This document shows positions 8,636 through 17,475 of a stretch of 64,000 nt of DNA, in pieces. The stretch covers positions 186,001-250,000 of the forward strand of contig NZ_JAAGBB010000001.1 of assembly GCF_018129085.1 (NCBI RefSeq). Reading direction: 5' to 3'. Every line of letters begins with the position of its first letter. Within the stretch, counting starts at the first letter, position 1. Position numbers and translations under genes: made by a program. This DNA is from Plastoroseomonas hellenica (GTDB lineage: Bacteria > Pseudomonadota > Alphaproteobacteria > Acetobacterales > Acetobacteraceae). A model generated the notes under the pieces. That model searched no databases. It was not told the origin of the DNA and saw only the letters and a list, made by a program, of their open reading frames with translations.

Positions 8636-10339
8636 TTACTCCGCCGGCACGGCGGCGACGCCGCCGAAGCTCGGGTCCCGGGTCTCGTCGGCAGCCGTGC
8701 TGACCACGCGCGGAACCGACCGACGTTCGGCATCGAGGCGGGCGATCAGCAGCGAGGCGCGTTCCGCGCTGCCCAGCAGGGTCAGGATGGCCCCCCGCTC
8801 GGCCGGCTTCACGGCGTCGCCCAGCCGCAGGCAGCGGGCGCGTAGGTCGAGTAGGTCCTGGTCACGGCTCTCGGTCCGGCCGGCCGAGGGGGCCGCGCCC
8901 GGCAGCACCGAGCGCAGCGCATTGCCGATATTGTCCAGCGCCGCATCGACCAGCTCCCGCGCATCCGGGGAGAACTGCTCGCGCTTCACCCGGCGGGCGG
9001 TCTGGTGCAGCGTCTCGCCGACGCTCGCCGCAAAATCGGCCTCCTCGATCAGGCTGGCGACCAGATCGGCATGGGCATGCGGCATGCCGGGCACGAAGAG
9101 CCGCGAGGCGAAGGTGCGGGTGTCGCGGCTCAGCGTGTCGAGCGCCAAGTGATGCTCGTCCAGGTCCTTCGGGGCGTTGGGCGCGCCGCGGGCGCTATCG
9201 AGATAGAGCGCGCTGCCCTGCAGGTAGCGGTCGATCTCCTGCTGCAGCGCTGGCACCGCCACCGGCAGGTTCCCGAACATCTCCGCCTGCAGGTACTTCG
9301 GTACCGAGTAGTCCTCCTCATCCTCCGAGGCATCGCGGCCGACGCGGGACAGCACGCGCTCGAACACGCCGGTGAAGGGGAACAGCAGCGCGGTGTTGAA
9401 GATGTTGAAGAAGGTGGAGTAGAGGCCGACCGCGACCGGGACCAGCGGGAAGGTCTCGCGGCCGTTGATCACCACCGGCACGCCGGGGTCGCCGCCGAAC
9501 CAGCCCATCGCCCAGCGCAGCACATCCATGGAGATGAAGAAGAGCGGGATGGTGATCAGCACGCCGATGATGTTGAAGGAGATATGGGCATAGGCCGCAC
9601 GCTTGGCGTTGCGCGAGAGGTTGAGCGAGGCCATCCAGGAGGTGATGGTGGTGCCGAGGTCGGCGCCGAGCGAGAAGGCGACCGCGGTCTGCCAATCCAG
9701 CACGCCAGCCGAGCCGAGGCCCATGACGATGCCGATCGTCGCCGAGGAGGAGTGGATCAGCGCCGTGATGAAGGCCGCGGTGCCGACGCAGATCAAGAGA
9801 CCCATGAAGCTGTCGGCGCGCAGGCCCGAGATGACGGACATCACCTCCGGCATCGCGCGCAGCGGGCGCAGGCCGCCGGTCATCAGGTTCAGGCCGTAGA
9901 AGATCAGCGCGAAGCCCATGCAGGCGAGCGCGATGTTCTTCATCTTCTCGCTTTTGGCGAAGATGTAGACCAACGCAAAGATGCCGCCGAACAGCAGCCC
10001 GAGCGGCCCGAGCGGCAGGGCGATGAGGCCGTTGCCGAGGGTGGTGCCGATATTGGCGCCCATGATGACGCTGATCGCCGGTCGCAGCCCGACGACGCCG
10101 GCATTGACCATGCCCACGACCATGACCGACATCGCGGTCGAGGACTGGATGATGCCGGTGATCAGGGTGCCGGCCAGCACGCCCTTGACGGGGGTTCCGG
10201 CGAAGCGGCCGAGCAGGTCGCGCATCCGGTTGACGGCGAGCGCCTGGATGCCGTTCGACATGAATTCGAGGCCCAGCATGAAGATGCCGAGGCCGCCGAT
10301 GACAGGTACTAGGACCTGTGTGAAGAGATCGACTTGCAT
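8636..10339 (-). CDS. Na/Pi cotransporter family protein with PhoU-like tail
   Basis: A 567-residue polytopic membrane protein of the NptA/SLC34-like family. The two inverted halves each carry the hallmark QSS-type motif: IIQSSTAMSVM near residue 65 and LIHSSSATIGIV near 195; the accompanying GANIGTTLGN and GADLGTTITSW loops are also present. About nine hydrophobic segments fill residues 5-335; the C-terminal 200 residues are soluble, helical and PhoU-like. Known members take up inorganic phosphate with sodium, though some export phosphate or have regulatory roles. The neighbour upstream on the same strand (62-base gap) is a PstS-type phosphate-binding protein, so this pair is a phosphate-handling operon. 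Confidence 0.88.
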   Translation of the reverse strand: MQVDLFTQVLVPVIGGLGIFMLGLEFMSNGIQALAVNRMRDLLGRFAGTPVKGVLAGTLITGIIQSSTAMSVMVVGMVNAGVVGLRPAISVIMGANIGTTLGNGLIALPLGPLGLLFGGIFALVYIFAKSEKMKNIALACMGFALIFYGLNLMTGGLRPLRAMPEVMSVISGLRADSFMGLLICVGTAAFITALIHSSSATIGIVMGLGSAGVLDWQTAVAFSLGADLGTTITSWMASLNLSRNAKRAAYAHISFNIIGVLITIPLFFISMDVLRWAMGWFGGDPGVPVVINGRETFPLVPVAVGLYSTFFNIFNTALLFPFTGVFERVLSRVGRDASEDEEDYSVPKYLQAEMFGNLPVAVPALQQEIDRYLQGSALYLDSARGAPNAPKDLDEHHLALDTLSRDTRTFASRLFVPGMPHAHADLVASLIEEADFAASVGETLHQTARRVKREQFSPDARELVDAALDNIGNALRSVLPGAAPSAGRTESRDQDLLDLRARCLRLGDAVKPAERGAILTLLGSAERASLLIARLDAERRSVPRVVSTAADETRDPSFGGVAAVPAE

Positions 10340-10401
10340 GGGGAATCAAGTCTCCTGGGCGGCGGTTGAAGCTTATGGGCGAAGGCGGGCCGATGCGCGC
10401 G

Positions 10402-11451
10402 TCAGCGCGCGCCGGCCTGGGCGGTCCAGTAGGCGGTGACCTGGCGCACCACCGGCTCCGGCAGCGGGACGTAGCCAAGGGCAGTGGCATCGCCGCCGCG
10501 CTCGGTCAGCGCCATGCGGAAGAATTCCTGGGTCATGCGCGCGCGGCCGCGGGAGGAAGGGCGCCGCGGCATCAGCGCGAAGACGGTGGCGGTGATCGGA
10601 TAGGCATCCTCGCCGGCGGGGGTGGCGAGCGGCTGATGGAAATGCCGTGCCGGATCCCAGGCGGTGGTCGCCATCGCGGCCTGCAGGCTCTGCGCATTGG
10701 GCGCCACGAAGCGGCCGGCGCGGTTCTCGACCAGCACGGTGCGGAGGCCGAGGCGCGCCACCTGGCTCGCATCGACGAAGCCGATCGCGTTCTCGGTCGC
10801 CTGCACCCGCTCGGCGAGGGCGCTGTTGCTGCGGGCACCGGTGCCGGTCGGCCAGCGAAGCTGGGTGTCGACGCCGACCTGCTGGCGCCAATCCGGGCTG
10901 GCGCTGGCGAGATAGGCGGCGAAATTATAGGTGGTGCCGGACCCATCCTCGCGCCGGATGACCGCGATCGGAGCATCGGGCAGCGTGACATTTGGGTTCA
11001 GCGCCCCGATCGCCGGATCCGACCAGCGGGTGATGCTGCCGAGATAGATGCGGGCCAGCACCGCGCCGGAGAGGCGAAGCTGTTCGGTCGCCACGCCACG
11101 CAAATTCGCGACCACCGCGATGCCGCCAGTCACGAAGGGGAACTGCATGAGCCCGTGCCGGGCCAACTCCTCGGGCGAGAGCGGCACGTCGGTCGCGCCG
11201 AACTCGACGGCACCCTGGATGACGCGAAGGACACCCGCCAGAGAGCCGACCGGTTCGTAGTCGAAGCCGCCATCGACCGCGACGGCGCCACCGCCTTCGC
11301 CCTGCAAGGTGGAGAAGACCTGCCCCCAGCGCGCGAGGATCGGATGAGCGAAGGTCGAGCCCGCCCCTACAAATCCTTGGGCTTGCGCGGGGATCGCCGC
11401 GAGCAGAGCGATGGTCAGGAACAGGGCCGCCACGAAAATCCGCCTTGCCAT
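10402..11451 (-). CDS. pstS: PstS-type phosphate-binding protein
   Basis: A 349-residue periplasmic solute-binding protein. A signal peptide occupies residues 1-25 (cut after PAQAQ), followed by GAGSTFAHPIL, the phosphate-loop features GATDVPLS and the DGSGTTYNF segment that is diagnostic of PstS. The ATG at 11451 is preferred over a GTG three bases earlier because GGAGG lies 5 bases before the ATG. No pstC, pstA or pstB gene follows; instead the next gene codes for a Na/Pi cotransporter, an uncommon partner. The 225 bases upstream (11455-11679) hold its promoter region; no clear Pho box was recognised there. Confidence 0.88.
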   Translation of the reverse strand: MARRIFVAALFLTIALLAAIPAQAQGFVGAGSTFAHPILARWGQVFSTLQGEGGGAVAVDGGFDYEPVGSLAGVLRVIQGAVEFGATDVPLSPEELARHGLMQFPFVTGGIAVVANLRGVATEQLRLSGAVLARIYLGSITRWSDPAIGALNPNVTLPDAPIAVIRREDGSGTTYNFAAYLASASPDWRQQVGVDTQLRWPTGTGARSNSALAERVQATENAIGFVDASQVARLGLRTVLVENRAGRFVAPNAQSLQAAMATTAWDPARHFHQPLATPAGEDAYPITATVFALMPRRPSSRGRARMTQEFFRMALTERGGDATALGYVPLPEPVVRQVTAYWTAQAGAR

Positions 11452-11679
11452 CACATCCTCCGTTGGGCGCAGAGGACGCCACGCGCGGCCATCTGCCGCA
11501 GCGCGTTCCGGTCATGTGGACCGGCTTTTCCTAGCGCTCTCATGGAGTTGTGGTTAAGGCGACGCAACAAAGCGGGCAAATGATGCTTGGATGAAACCGT
11601 GCCGGATGCAGGGCAATATGGCAGGATATGCGCGCGTGATGCGTGTATCTGTATATGCTGACGCAACCGGAAAATCCCG

Positions 11680-12153
11680 ATGCCTGTCGAAATCGAGCGC
11701 AAGTTCCTCGTCATTGGTGAGACGTGGCGGGATGCCGCGATCGGCCCGGCATTGCGCATGCGCCAGGGCTATATCGCGACCGGCGGCGACGGCATGACGG
11801 TTCGCGTCCGCCTCGAAGGTGATCGCGGCGTGCTGACCCTCAAGGGGCCGGGGCTCAAGACCCGCGCCGAGTTCGAGTACGCGATCCCCGCGGCGGATGC
11901 AGAAGCGCTGCTCGCCGAACACTGCGCCGGGCCGCTGATCGAGAAGCAGCGCACCCGCGTGCGCCACGCCGATCTGGTGTGGGAGGTCGATGAATTCGGC
12001 GGCCACCTCGCTGGCCTGGTGATGGCGGAGGTCGAGCTCACCGATGCCGATCAGGCGATCGCGCTGCCAGGCTGGGTCGGGGCGGAGGTCTCGGGCGACG
12101 CACGCTTCCAGAACGCCAACCTCGCACGCGCGGCTCGGATTCCGACACTCTGA
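11680..12153 (+). CDS. CYTH-domain protein (inorganic triphosphatase-like)
   Basis: A 157-residue single-domain CYTH protein. The signature EIERKFL is at residues 4-10, followed by the alternating charged strands that line the triphosphate tunnel: VRVRLEGD, LTLKGPG, AEFEYAI, IEKQRTRVR, WEVDEF and AEVEL. Bacterial relatives hydrolyse tripolyphosphate; class IV adenylate cyclases share the fold, so cyclase activity is possible but less likely. It stands alone, divergent from the pstS operon across about 230 bases, and a role in polyphosphate metabolism near phosphate uptake is an inference. The ribosome site (CGGAAAA) is weak. The 116 bases after its stop show no clear terminator. Confidence 0.85.
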   Translation: MPVEIERKFLVIGETWRDAAIGPALRMRQGYIATGGDGMTVRVRLEGDRGVLTLKGPGLKTRAEFEYAIPAADAEALLAEHCAGPLIEKQRTRVRHADLVWEVDEFGGHLAGLVMAEVELTDADQAIALPGWVGAEVSGDARFQNANLARAARIPTL

Positions 12154-12311
12154 GCCGACAGGGCCGATTGCTTCGGCAAGGCGCGCCGCCACCAGGCCGT
12201 GCTTCGGGTCGTTATCAATAATTCCATCGCCACGATTGGCAGTATCGACCGTCTAGCCACTCCGGAGCGATGCGCGCAAACCCTTCGCCAATCGCAAGGA
12301 AGGGGAACGTC

Positions 12312-13292
12312 TTGAGGAAAATCCAGCGCCGCTCATTCGGCGCGCTCTGCGGGCTCGGGCTTCTCGCTTCCCCGGCCGGTGACGCCCGGGCGCAGGCCTA
12401 TCCGGCGCGGCCAGTGCGCTTCATCGTGCCTTATCCGGCCGGTGGCGCCACAGATGTCGTCGCCCGCCTCCTGTCCGAGAAGCTGACGACCAAATGGGGT
12501 CAGCCGGTGGTGGTCGAGAACCGTGCCGGCGCCGGCGCCACGATCGGCGCTCAGGTGGTCGCGCAATCGGCGCCTGATGGCTACACGCTGTTCGAGACCA
12601 CCTCCGCCCACACCATCAGCGCGAGCCTCTACCGGACCTTGCCCTACAACCCGATCCGCGACTTCACGGCGATCACGCTGACCGCCACGGTGCCGCTGGT
12701 CATGGTGACTGCGAAGTCGGTGCCGGCGAATACCCTGCAGGAATTCATCGCCTGGGCGAAGGCGCAGCCGCAGGGCGTGACGGTCGCCTCCACCGGCAAC
12801 GGCACGGCGCAGCATCTGACCGCGGAGCTCTTCAAGGGCAAGACGGGCATCACCTCGGAGCACGTGCCCTATCGCGGCGATGCGCCCATGATCACCGACC
12901 TGCTCGGCGGCCTGGTGCAATTCGCCTTCGCGACCCTGTCGGCCGTGCTTCCCTACATCAACAGCGGGGAGCTGAAGGCGATCGCGCTCGCGCATGGGCG
13001 GCGCATGAGCGCGCTGCCCAATGTGCCGACCTTCGCCGAGGCCGGAATGGCCGAGTTCGAATTCGCCACCTGGTTCGGAACCTTCGCGCCCGCGGGGCTG
13101 CCGGGGGCGCTGCGCGAGCGCATCTACCAGGATATCTCCGGCATCGTCGCGGACCCCGCCATGACGCGGCGGCTGGTCGAGATGGGCGCCGAGGTGAACA
13201 ACCTGGCGCCGGCACAGTTCGACGCCTTCATTCAGCAGGAAGCCGCGCGCTGGGCAGAAGCCGTGCGGATCTCCGGCGCGCAGATCAATTGA
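12312..13292 (+). CDS. Bug/TctC-type periplasmic receptor
   Basis: A 326-residue tripartite-tricarboxylate-type solute receptor. The signal sequence (RRSFGALCGLGLL, cut near ARAQ) is followed by the family marks YPARPVRFIVPYPAGGATD, VVENRAGAGATIGAQ, SAPDGYTL and the VPYRGDAPMITDLLGG ligand loop. It should capture a carboxylate-bearing solute in the periplasm. The TTG at 12312 is chosen because AAGGAAGGGG lies 7 bases before it; an ATG at 12270 would give 14 extra residues and an unusually long signal region. No TctA or TctB membrane subunit is near, as is common for these orphan receptors. It heads a rightward set of four genes. Confidence 0.87.
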   Translation: MRKIQRRSFGALCGLGLLASPAGDARAQAYPARPVRFIVPYPAGGATDVVARLLSEKLTTKWGQPVVVENRAGAGATIGAQVVAQSAPDGYTLFETTSAHTISASLYRTLPYNPIRDFTAITLTATVPLVMVTAKSVPANTLQEFIAWAKAQPQGVTVASTGNGTAQHLTAELFKGKTGITSEHVPYRGDAPMITDLLGGLVQFAFATLSAVLPYINSGELKAIALAHGRRMSALPNVPTFAEAGMAEFEFATWFGTFAPAGLPGALRERIYQDISGIVADPAMTRRLVEMGAEVNNLAPAQFDAFIQQEAARWAEAVRISGAQIN

Positions 13293-13312
13293 CCAGGCAG
13301 GAGATGGAGCCG

Positions 13313-13990
13313 ATGGACGCGACCGAGACGGAATTGCTGGCCCGCTGCGCGGGCATCGGCGTCAGTACCTGGTCCGATGCGCTGGACGAGCTGGGCGTCG
13401 AAGGGGTCCTGCAGGGCATCACGCAGCGGAGCGGCAGCGGCCGCATCTGCGGCTTCGCGGTCACCGCACGGCAGGTGCCGGGCCGCTTCGGCGATTTCGA
13501 CAAGGCCGATTTCGCGGTCGGCACGCTGGTCGCCGCCACCGGCCCGGGCAAGATCCTGATGGTCGATGTCGGCGGCGCGCCGATCTCGACGCTCGGAGGC
13601 CTCGCCTCCTTCGCGGCCAGCCAGCGCGGCGCAACCGGCGTCGTGATCGACGGCGCCTGCCGGGATGTCGATGAGATCAAGGCGACCGGCCTCTGGCTCG
13701 CCAGCCGCTGGGTCGCGCCGACCACCGGCAAGCGCCGGCTGCGGCTGCAGCCGATGGGCGGTACGGTGACCGTCGGCGGCATCCGCGTGTCGCAGGGTGA
13801 TCTGGTGGTCGGCGACGATACCGGGATCATCGTGGTGCCGCGCGGCCGATTGCAGGAGGCACTGGAACAGGCCGAGCGCATCAACGCGGTGGATGCCCAG
13901 GTGGAGGAGCGGCTCAGGGCCGGCGAGAGTTTCGCCGCGGCTGCGGCGGCGGCCGGCTACCTGCCGCCGCAGAAGACCGGCGCAGCCTGA
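13313..13990 (+). CDS. RraA-like / HMG aldolase family protein
   Basis: A 225-residue RraA-fold protein. The family features are WSDALDELG near the start, the GGAPIS loop and the metal/substrate motif GVVIDGACRDVDEIK, with the Arg-Asp pair used by class II 4-hydroxy-4-methyl-2-oxoglutarate/oxaloacetate aldolases. It probably cleaves or decarboxylates an oxo-acid in the degradation route fed by the upstream Bug receptor. The ATG at 13313 is favoured because GGAG sits 9 bases before it; an ATG at 13304 touches that site, and a TTG at 13289 overlaps the receptor stop. A regulator-of-RNase-E role is unlikely in this context. Confidence 0.82.
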   Translation: MDATETELLARCAGIGVSTWSDALDELGVEGVLQGITQRSGSGRICGFAVTARQVPGRFGDFDKADFAVGTLVAATGPGKILMVDVGGAPISTLGGLASFAASQRGATGVVIDGACRDVDEIKATGLWLASRWVAPTTGKRRLRLQPMGGTVTVGGIRVSQGDLVVGDDTGIIVVPRGRLQEALEQAERINAVDAQVEERLRAGESFAAAAAAAGYLPPQKTGAA

Positions 13991-13998
13991 CCGCGGCT

Positions 13999-14958
13999 AT
14001 GCAGCGAGTGAGGACCGATGCCCCGCTCGTCCTCCAACTCGCCCCGATCGGCCCCTTGGCGGATCAGGGTCTGCGGGAGGAATTCGCCGCCGTGCGCCTC
14101 TGGGAACAGGCGGATGCCGAAGCCTGGCTCGCAGCGCATGGTGCCGAAGTGACCTGCGTCGCGACTTCGGTCCGGCGTGGCTGCGACGCCGCGCTGATTG
14201 CGGCGCTGCCGGCGCTGCGGGCGATCAGCAGTTGGGGCGTCGGCTTCGAGACCATCGCGACAGATGCCGCGCATGCGCGCGGCATCCAGGTGGCCAATAC
14301 CCCCGATGTCCTCGATGACTGCGTCGCGGACCTCGCCTGGGCGCTGATGCTCGCCGCGGCGCGGCGGATCGGCGCCGCTGACCGCTATGTTCGCGATGGG
14401 CATTGGCGCGCGCTGGGTGAATTCCCGCTCTCCACCCGCGTCTCCGGCAAGCGCCTGGGCGTGCTCGGGCTGGGGCGGATCGGCGCCGCCATCGCGCGGC
14501 GTGGCCAGGGCTTCGCCATGGAGGTCCGCTATCACGGCCGCGCGCCGCGACCGGATACGCCATATGGCTTCGAGCCTTCGTTGATGGCATTGGCGGAATG
14601 GAGCGATTTCCTGATCGTCGCCTGCCCCGGCGGGCCGCAAACGCGCCACCTGGTCTCCGCTTCGGTGCTGGAAGCGCTGGGGCCGCGGGGCATCCTGGTC
14701 AATATCGCGCGCGGTTCGGTCGTCGACCAGGCGGCGCTGATCCGCATGCTGGAGGAAGGCCGCCTCGGCGGCGCCGGCCTTGACGTAGTGGAGGATGAGC
14801 CTGGCGCTCCGGCGGCGTTGCGCGCGAGCGACGACGTCGTGCTGACGCCGCATGTCGGCAGCGCGACGCGGGAGACGCGGGAGGCGATGGAGCGGCTGGT
14901 GCTGGACAATCTCCGCGCCTTCCTGCGCAGCGGACGCGTGCTGACGCCGGTGCGGTGA
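13999..14958 (+). CDS. D-2-hydroxyacid dehydrogenase
   Basis: A 319-residue NAD(P)-dependent 2-hydroxyacid dehydrogenase, similar in layout to glyoxylate/hydroxypyruvate reductases. The nucleotide-binding motif GLGRIGAAI is near residue 157; catalytic Arg lies in NIARGSVVD, the supporting Glu in LDVVEDEPG and the catalytic His in LTPHVGSAT. It would reduce a 2-oxo acid or oxidise the corresponding D-hydroxy acid. It follows the RraA-like gene by 8 bases and probably acts on a product of that enzyme (inference). Confidence 0.9.
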   Translation: MQRVRTDAPLVLQLAPIGPLADQGLREEFAAVRLWEQADAEAWLAAHGAEVTCVATSVRRGCDAALIAALPALRAISSWGVGFETIATDAAHARGIQVANTPDVLDDCVADLAWALMLAAARRIGAADRYVRDGHWRALGEFPLSTRVSGKRLGVLGLGRIGAAIARRGQGFAMEVRYHGRAPRPDTPYGFEPSLMALAEWSDFLIVACPGGPQTRHLVSASVLEALGPRGILVNIARGSVVDQAALIRMLEEGRLGGAGLDVVEDEPGAPAALRASDDVVLTPHVGSATRETREAMERLVLDNLRAFLRSGRVLTPVR

Positions 14959-15028
14959 AGCGCCAGCCATTGGCCTTCTCACTGGGGTCGGCCACTCTCT
15001 CTCCGCGACAAGGGTGGGAGGAGGTCTC

Positions 15029-16084
15029 GTGGACAACACGCGGGTCACGTTGATCGTCGGAGCGACCGGCGCCGCTGCCAGCCGGATCCTGGAGCACGGC
15101 CAGGCGACGCCCGGCAACACGGTGGTCGGCCTGTCCCGGAACCGCCCGGATCCATCGGTCCCCTGGCTGACCGCTGATCTCAACAGCGGCTCCGGGCTGG
15201 CCGAGGCCCTGGCGACGCGGCCGGACATCACGCACATCGTCTACGCCTCCCGCGCGCCGCATGGCGAAACCGGCGTCGAGGATGTGGCGGGCAATCTCCG
15301 CATGCTGCGCAACCTGGTGGATGCCGCCGAAGCCAGCCTGCCGCGCCTCGCGCATATCCACCTGGTGCATGGCGGCAAGTGGTACGGGCTGCATATCGGC
15401 CCCTACCGCACGCCGGCACGCGAGGACGACCCGCGGCACATGCCGCCCAATTTCTACTACGATCAGCAGGACTTCATCGCCGCACGCCAGCACGGCAAGG
15501 CCTGGGTCTGGAGCGCGAGCCGGCCGAACTTCGTGCTGGATGTGGCGCCGGGCCGTGCGCGCAACATGGTCTCGACGCTCGGCGCCTATGCCGCGATCTG
15601 CCACGAGCTGCGGGTGCCTTTCGATTTCCCGGGCAAGCCCGGCACCTGGGGCGCGCTGCACGAGGTGACGGATGCCAGGCTGCTGGCCGAAGGCGTCCTG
15701 TGGATGCTGGGCGAGCCGCGCTGCGCCAATCGTGCCTTCAACATGACCAATGGCGATTGCTTCCGCTGGTCCGATCTCTGGCCTTTCCTGGCCGAGCAGT
15801 TCGGCGTCAGGGCCGGTACCGTCCGCAGTATGTCGATGGCGCACTGGATGGCCGACAAAGAATCCGTCTGGGAGGCGATCCGGCAGCGCCATGGCCTCGC
15901 CTTGCCGCTCGACCAGGTCGCGAGTTGGAGTTTCGCCGATTTCTTCTTCGGCATGGATTACGACGTGCTCGCCTCGATGACGGCGGCCCGCGCCGCCGGC
16001 TTCACGGGCTTCGTCGATAGCTGGGCCATGTTCGCCGGGCAGATCGCCGGCTACCGGGCGGCGGACATCCTGCCCCCTGCCTGA
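15029..16084 (+). CDS. PRISE-type short-chain dehydrogenase/reductase
   Basis: A 351-residue atypical SDR. The N-terminal IVGATGAAASRIL is the NAD(P) motif and HVYASR-like text (HIVYASRAPHG) follows; the segment PPNFYYDQQDFI is the hallmark of the progesterone 5-beta-reductase/iridoid synthase (PRISE) group, whose bacterial members reduce activated enones. The SRPNFVLDVAPGRARNM stretch also fits. The GTG at 15029 is chosen because GGGAGGAGG lies 5 bases upstream. Substrate unknown. It closes the rightward Bug-receptor gene set and its stop is 3 bases from the stop of the convergent MmgE/PrpD gene, leaving no room for a separate terminator. Confidence 0.82.
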   Translation: MDNTRVTLIVGATGAAASRILEHGQATPGNTVVGLSRNRPDPSVPWLTADLNSGSGLAEALATRPDITHIVYASRAPHGETGVEDVAGNLRMLRNLVDAAEASLPRLAHIHLVHGGKWYGLHIGPYRTPAREDDPRHMPPNFYYDQQDFIAARQHGKAWVWSASRPNFVLDVAPGRARNMVSTLGAYAAICHELRVPFDFPGKPGTWGALHEVTDARLLAEGVLWMLGEPRCANRAFNMTNGDCFRWSDLWPFLAEQFGVRAGTVRSMSMAHWMADKESVWEAIRQRHGLALPLDQVASWSFADFFFGMDYDVLASMTAARAAGFTGFVDSWAMFAGQIAGYRAADILPPA

Positions 16085-16087
16085 TCG

Positions 16088-17443
16088 TCAGTGCGTCAGA
16101 GCGGTGAAGCCCGCGACCGTATCAGCCCCGGGCAACCCCAGAATGGCGGCGTGCAGCCGGTCGATCGCCGGCTTGTTCAGCAGCCCCGCGCAATTGGCGC
16201 GGAACTTGTCGTCGAGCTCGTCATCGCTGAGTGGCGCGCCGGGATCGCCCTTGGGCAGCATCACGGTCTCGCTGAAGGCGCGACCGTCGTCGAGCGTGAT
16301 CGTGACCCGGGCCGGGAACTTCGCCGGGTAGAGCTTGTCGAGCTCCGGATCGGCGATGACCTCGGTGCGCGACAACACTTGGCGGACCATCGGATCTTCG
16401 ATCCGCGCCGGCGCGAATTGCGCCTGGGTCAGTGTCCGGTCCACCGCCGCGACCGCAATGCAGTAGGGCACCGAGACGCGGGCTGCCATTACCGAGCCGA
16501 CATCCTTGCTGGAGAAATGCGTGCCGACCGTCCTGTAGGTCTCGTTGGTGATGCGCGTGATCCGCGCGGGATCGATGGCCTCCCGCTGCACGATCGCGAG
16601 GGTCGCCTGGATCGGCGAATGGCTGGCGAGGATCGAGGGGAAGAACTTGAAGCCGTTCTGCAGGATCTCCCAATCGGTGCCGAGGCCGGCGGTGAGCGCT
16701 TCCGGCTTCGGCTCCAGGGAGAAGGCGGCGAGATAGCCCTTCGGATGCTCGAGGATTCCCGGGGGGCTGGTGGCGCCGAGGCGGGCCATCTGGGCGGAGA
16801 GCACGCCGTTCAACGCCGCCTTGCCGGGATGGATGCTCTTGGTCATGTCGCCGGATTCGAAGAAGGTGTTGAGCCCGGCGGCCTGGGTGCCGGCGAGGCC
16901 GAGCGTCCGCCGCACGCCCTCGGCATCGAGGCGGAGCGCTTTCGCTGCCGCCGCGGCGGCGCCGAAGGTGCCATTGGTCGCGGTCGAATGCCAGAAGCGG
17001 TAGTGGCTTGGCATCACCGCCATGCCGATGCGCACCGCGACCTCGTAGCCGGCGACGAGTGCCAGGATCAGCTCGCGGCCGGAGAGGCGCTCAGTCTCGG
17101 CGAGGGCGAGGGCCGTCGGCACCACGACGGAGCCGACATGGAGCAAGGCGCGCTTGTGGGTATCGTCATTGTCGGCGGCGTTGATGAGGATGCCGTTGGC
17201 CAGCGCCGCGAAGGCGGGCTGGGCGGCGATGCCGGAAGCGCCGATGACGCCGGCGCCGGGCGAGGCGGGATAGAGCGCGGCGATGTCGCGGGCGATGCGG
17301 GCCTTCCCAGGATCCTCGGCCCAGGCGGCGACGGCGCAGCCGATGGCGTCCAGGACCAGCCGGCAGGCCTGCCTGATGACGACCTCGGGCAGGTCCTCGT
17401 AGCGTAGCCCGGCGACGAATTCGGCCAGTGCCTTCGTGGTCAT
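16088..17443 (-). CDS. MmgE/PrpD family protein
   Basis: A 451-residue member of the 2-methylcitrate dehydratase/immune-responsive-gene family. It begins TKALAEFVAGLRYEDLP, the usual helical N-terminus, and includes GCAVAAW, NGILINAADNDDTHKRA and SIHPGKAALNGVLSAQMA. Family members dehydrate or decarboxylate branched tricarboxylic acids (2-methylcitrate, cis-aconitate) or isomerise related acids. Start at 17443 has the GGAGAGAG ribosome site; longer in-frame starts run into the upstream cyclase gene. Distance from any prpB/prpC suggests a substrate other than 2-methylcitrate. Confidence 0.85.
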   Translation of the reverse strand: MTTKALAEFVAGLRYEDLPEVVIRQACRLVLDAIGCAVAAWAEDPGKARIARDIAALYPASPGAGVIGASGIAAQPAFAALANGILINAADNDDTHKRALLHVGSVVVPTALALAETERLSGRELILALVAGYEVAVRIGMAVMPSHYRFWHSTATNGTFGAAAAAAKALRLDAEGVRRTLGLAGTQAAGLNTFFESGDMTKSIHPGKAALNGVLSAQMARLGATSPPGILEHPKGYLAAFSLEPKPEALTAGLGTDWEILQNGFKFFPSILASHSPIQATLAIVQREAIDPARITRITNETYRTVGTHFSSKDVGSVMAARVSVPYCIAVAAVDRTLTQAQFAPARIEDPMVRQVLSRTEVIADPELDKLYPAKFPARVTITLDDGRAFSETVMLPKGDPGAPLSDDELDDKFRANCAGLLNKPAIDRLHAAILGLPGADTVAGFTALTH

Positions 17444-17475
17444 CACTCTCTCCGGAATATCGCGTAATCGCGGGT

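Noticed and set aside
11455-11679. Pho box upstream of pstS
   Set aside because: No pair of CTGTCAT-like repeats at the right spacing could be found on either strand.
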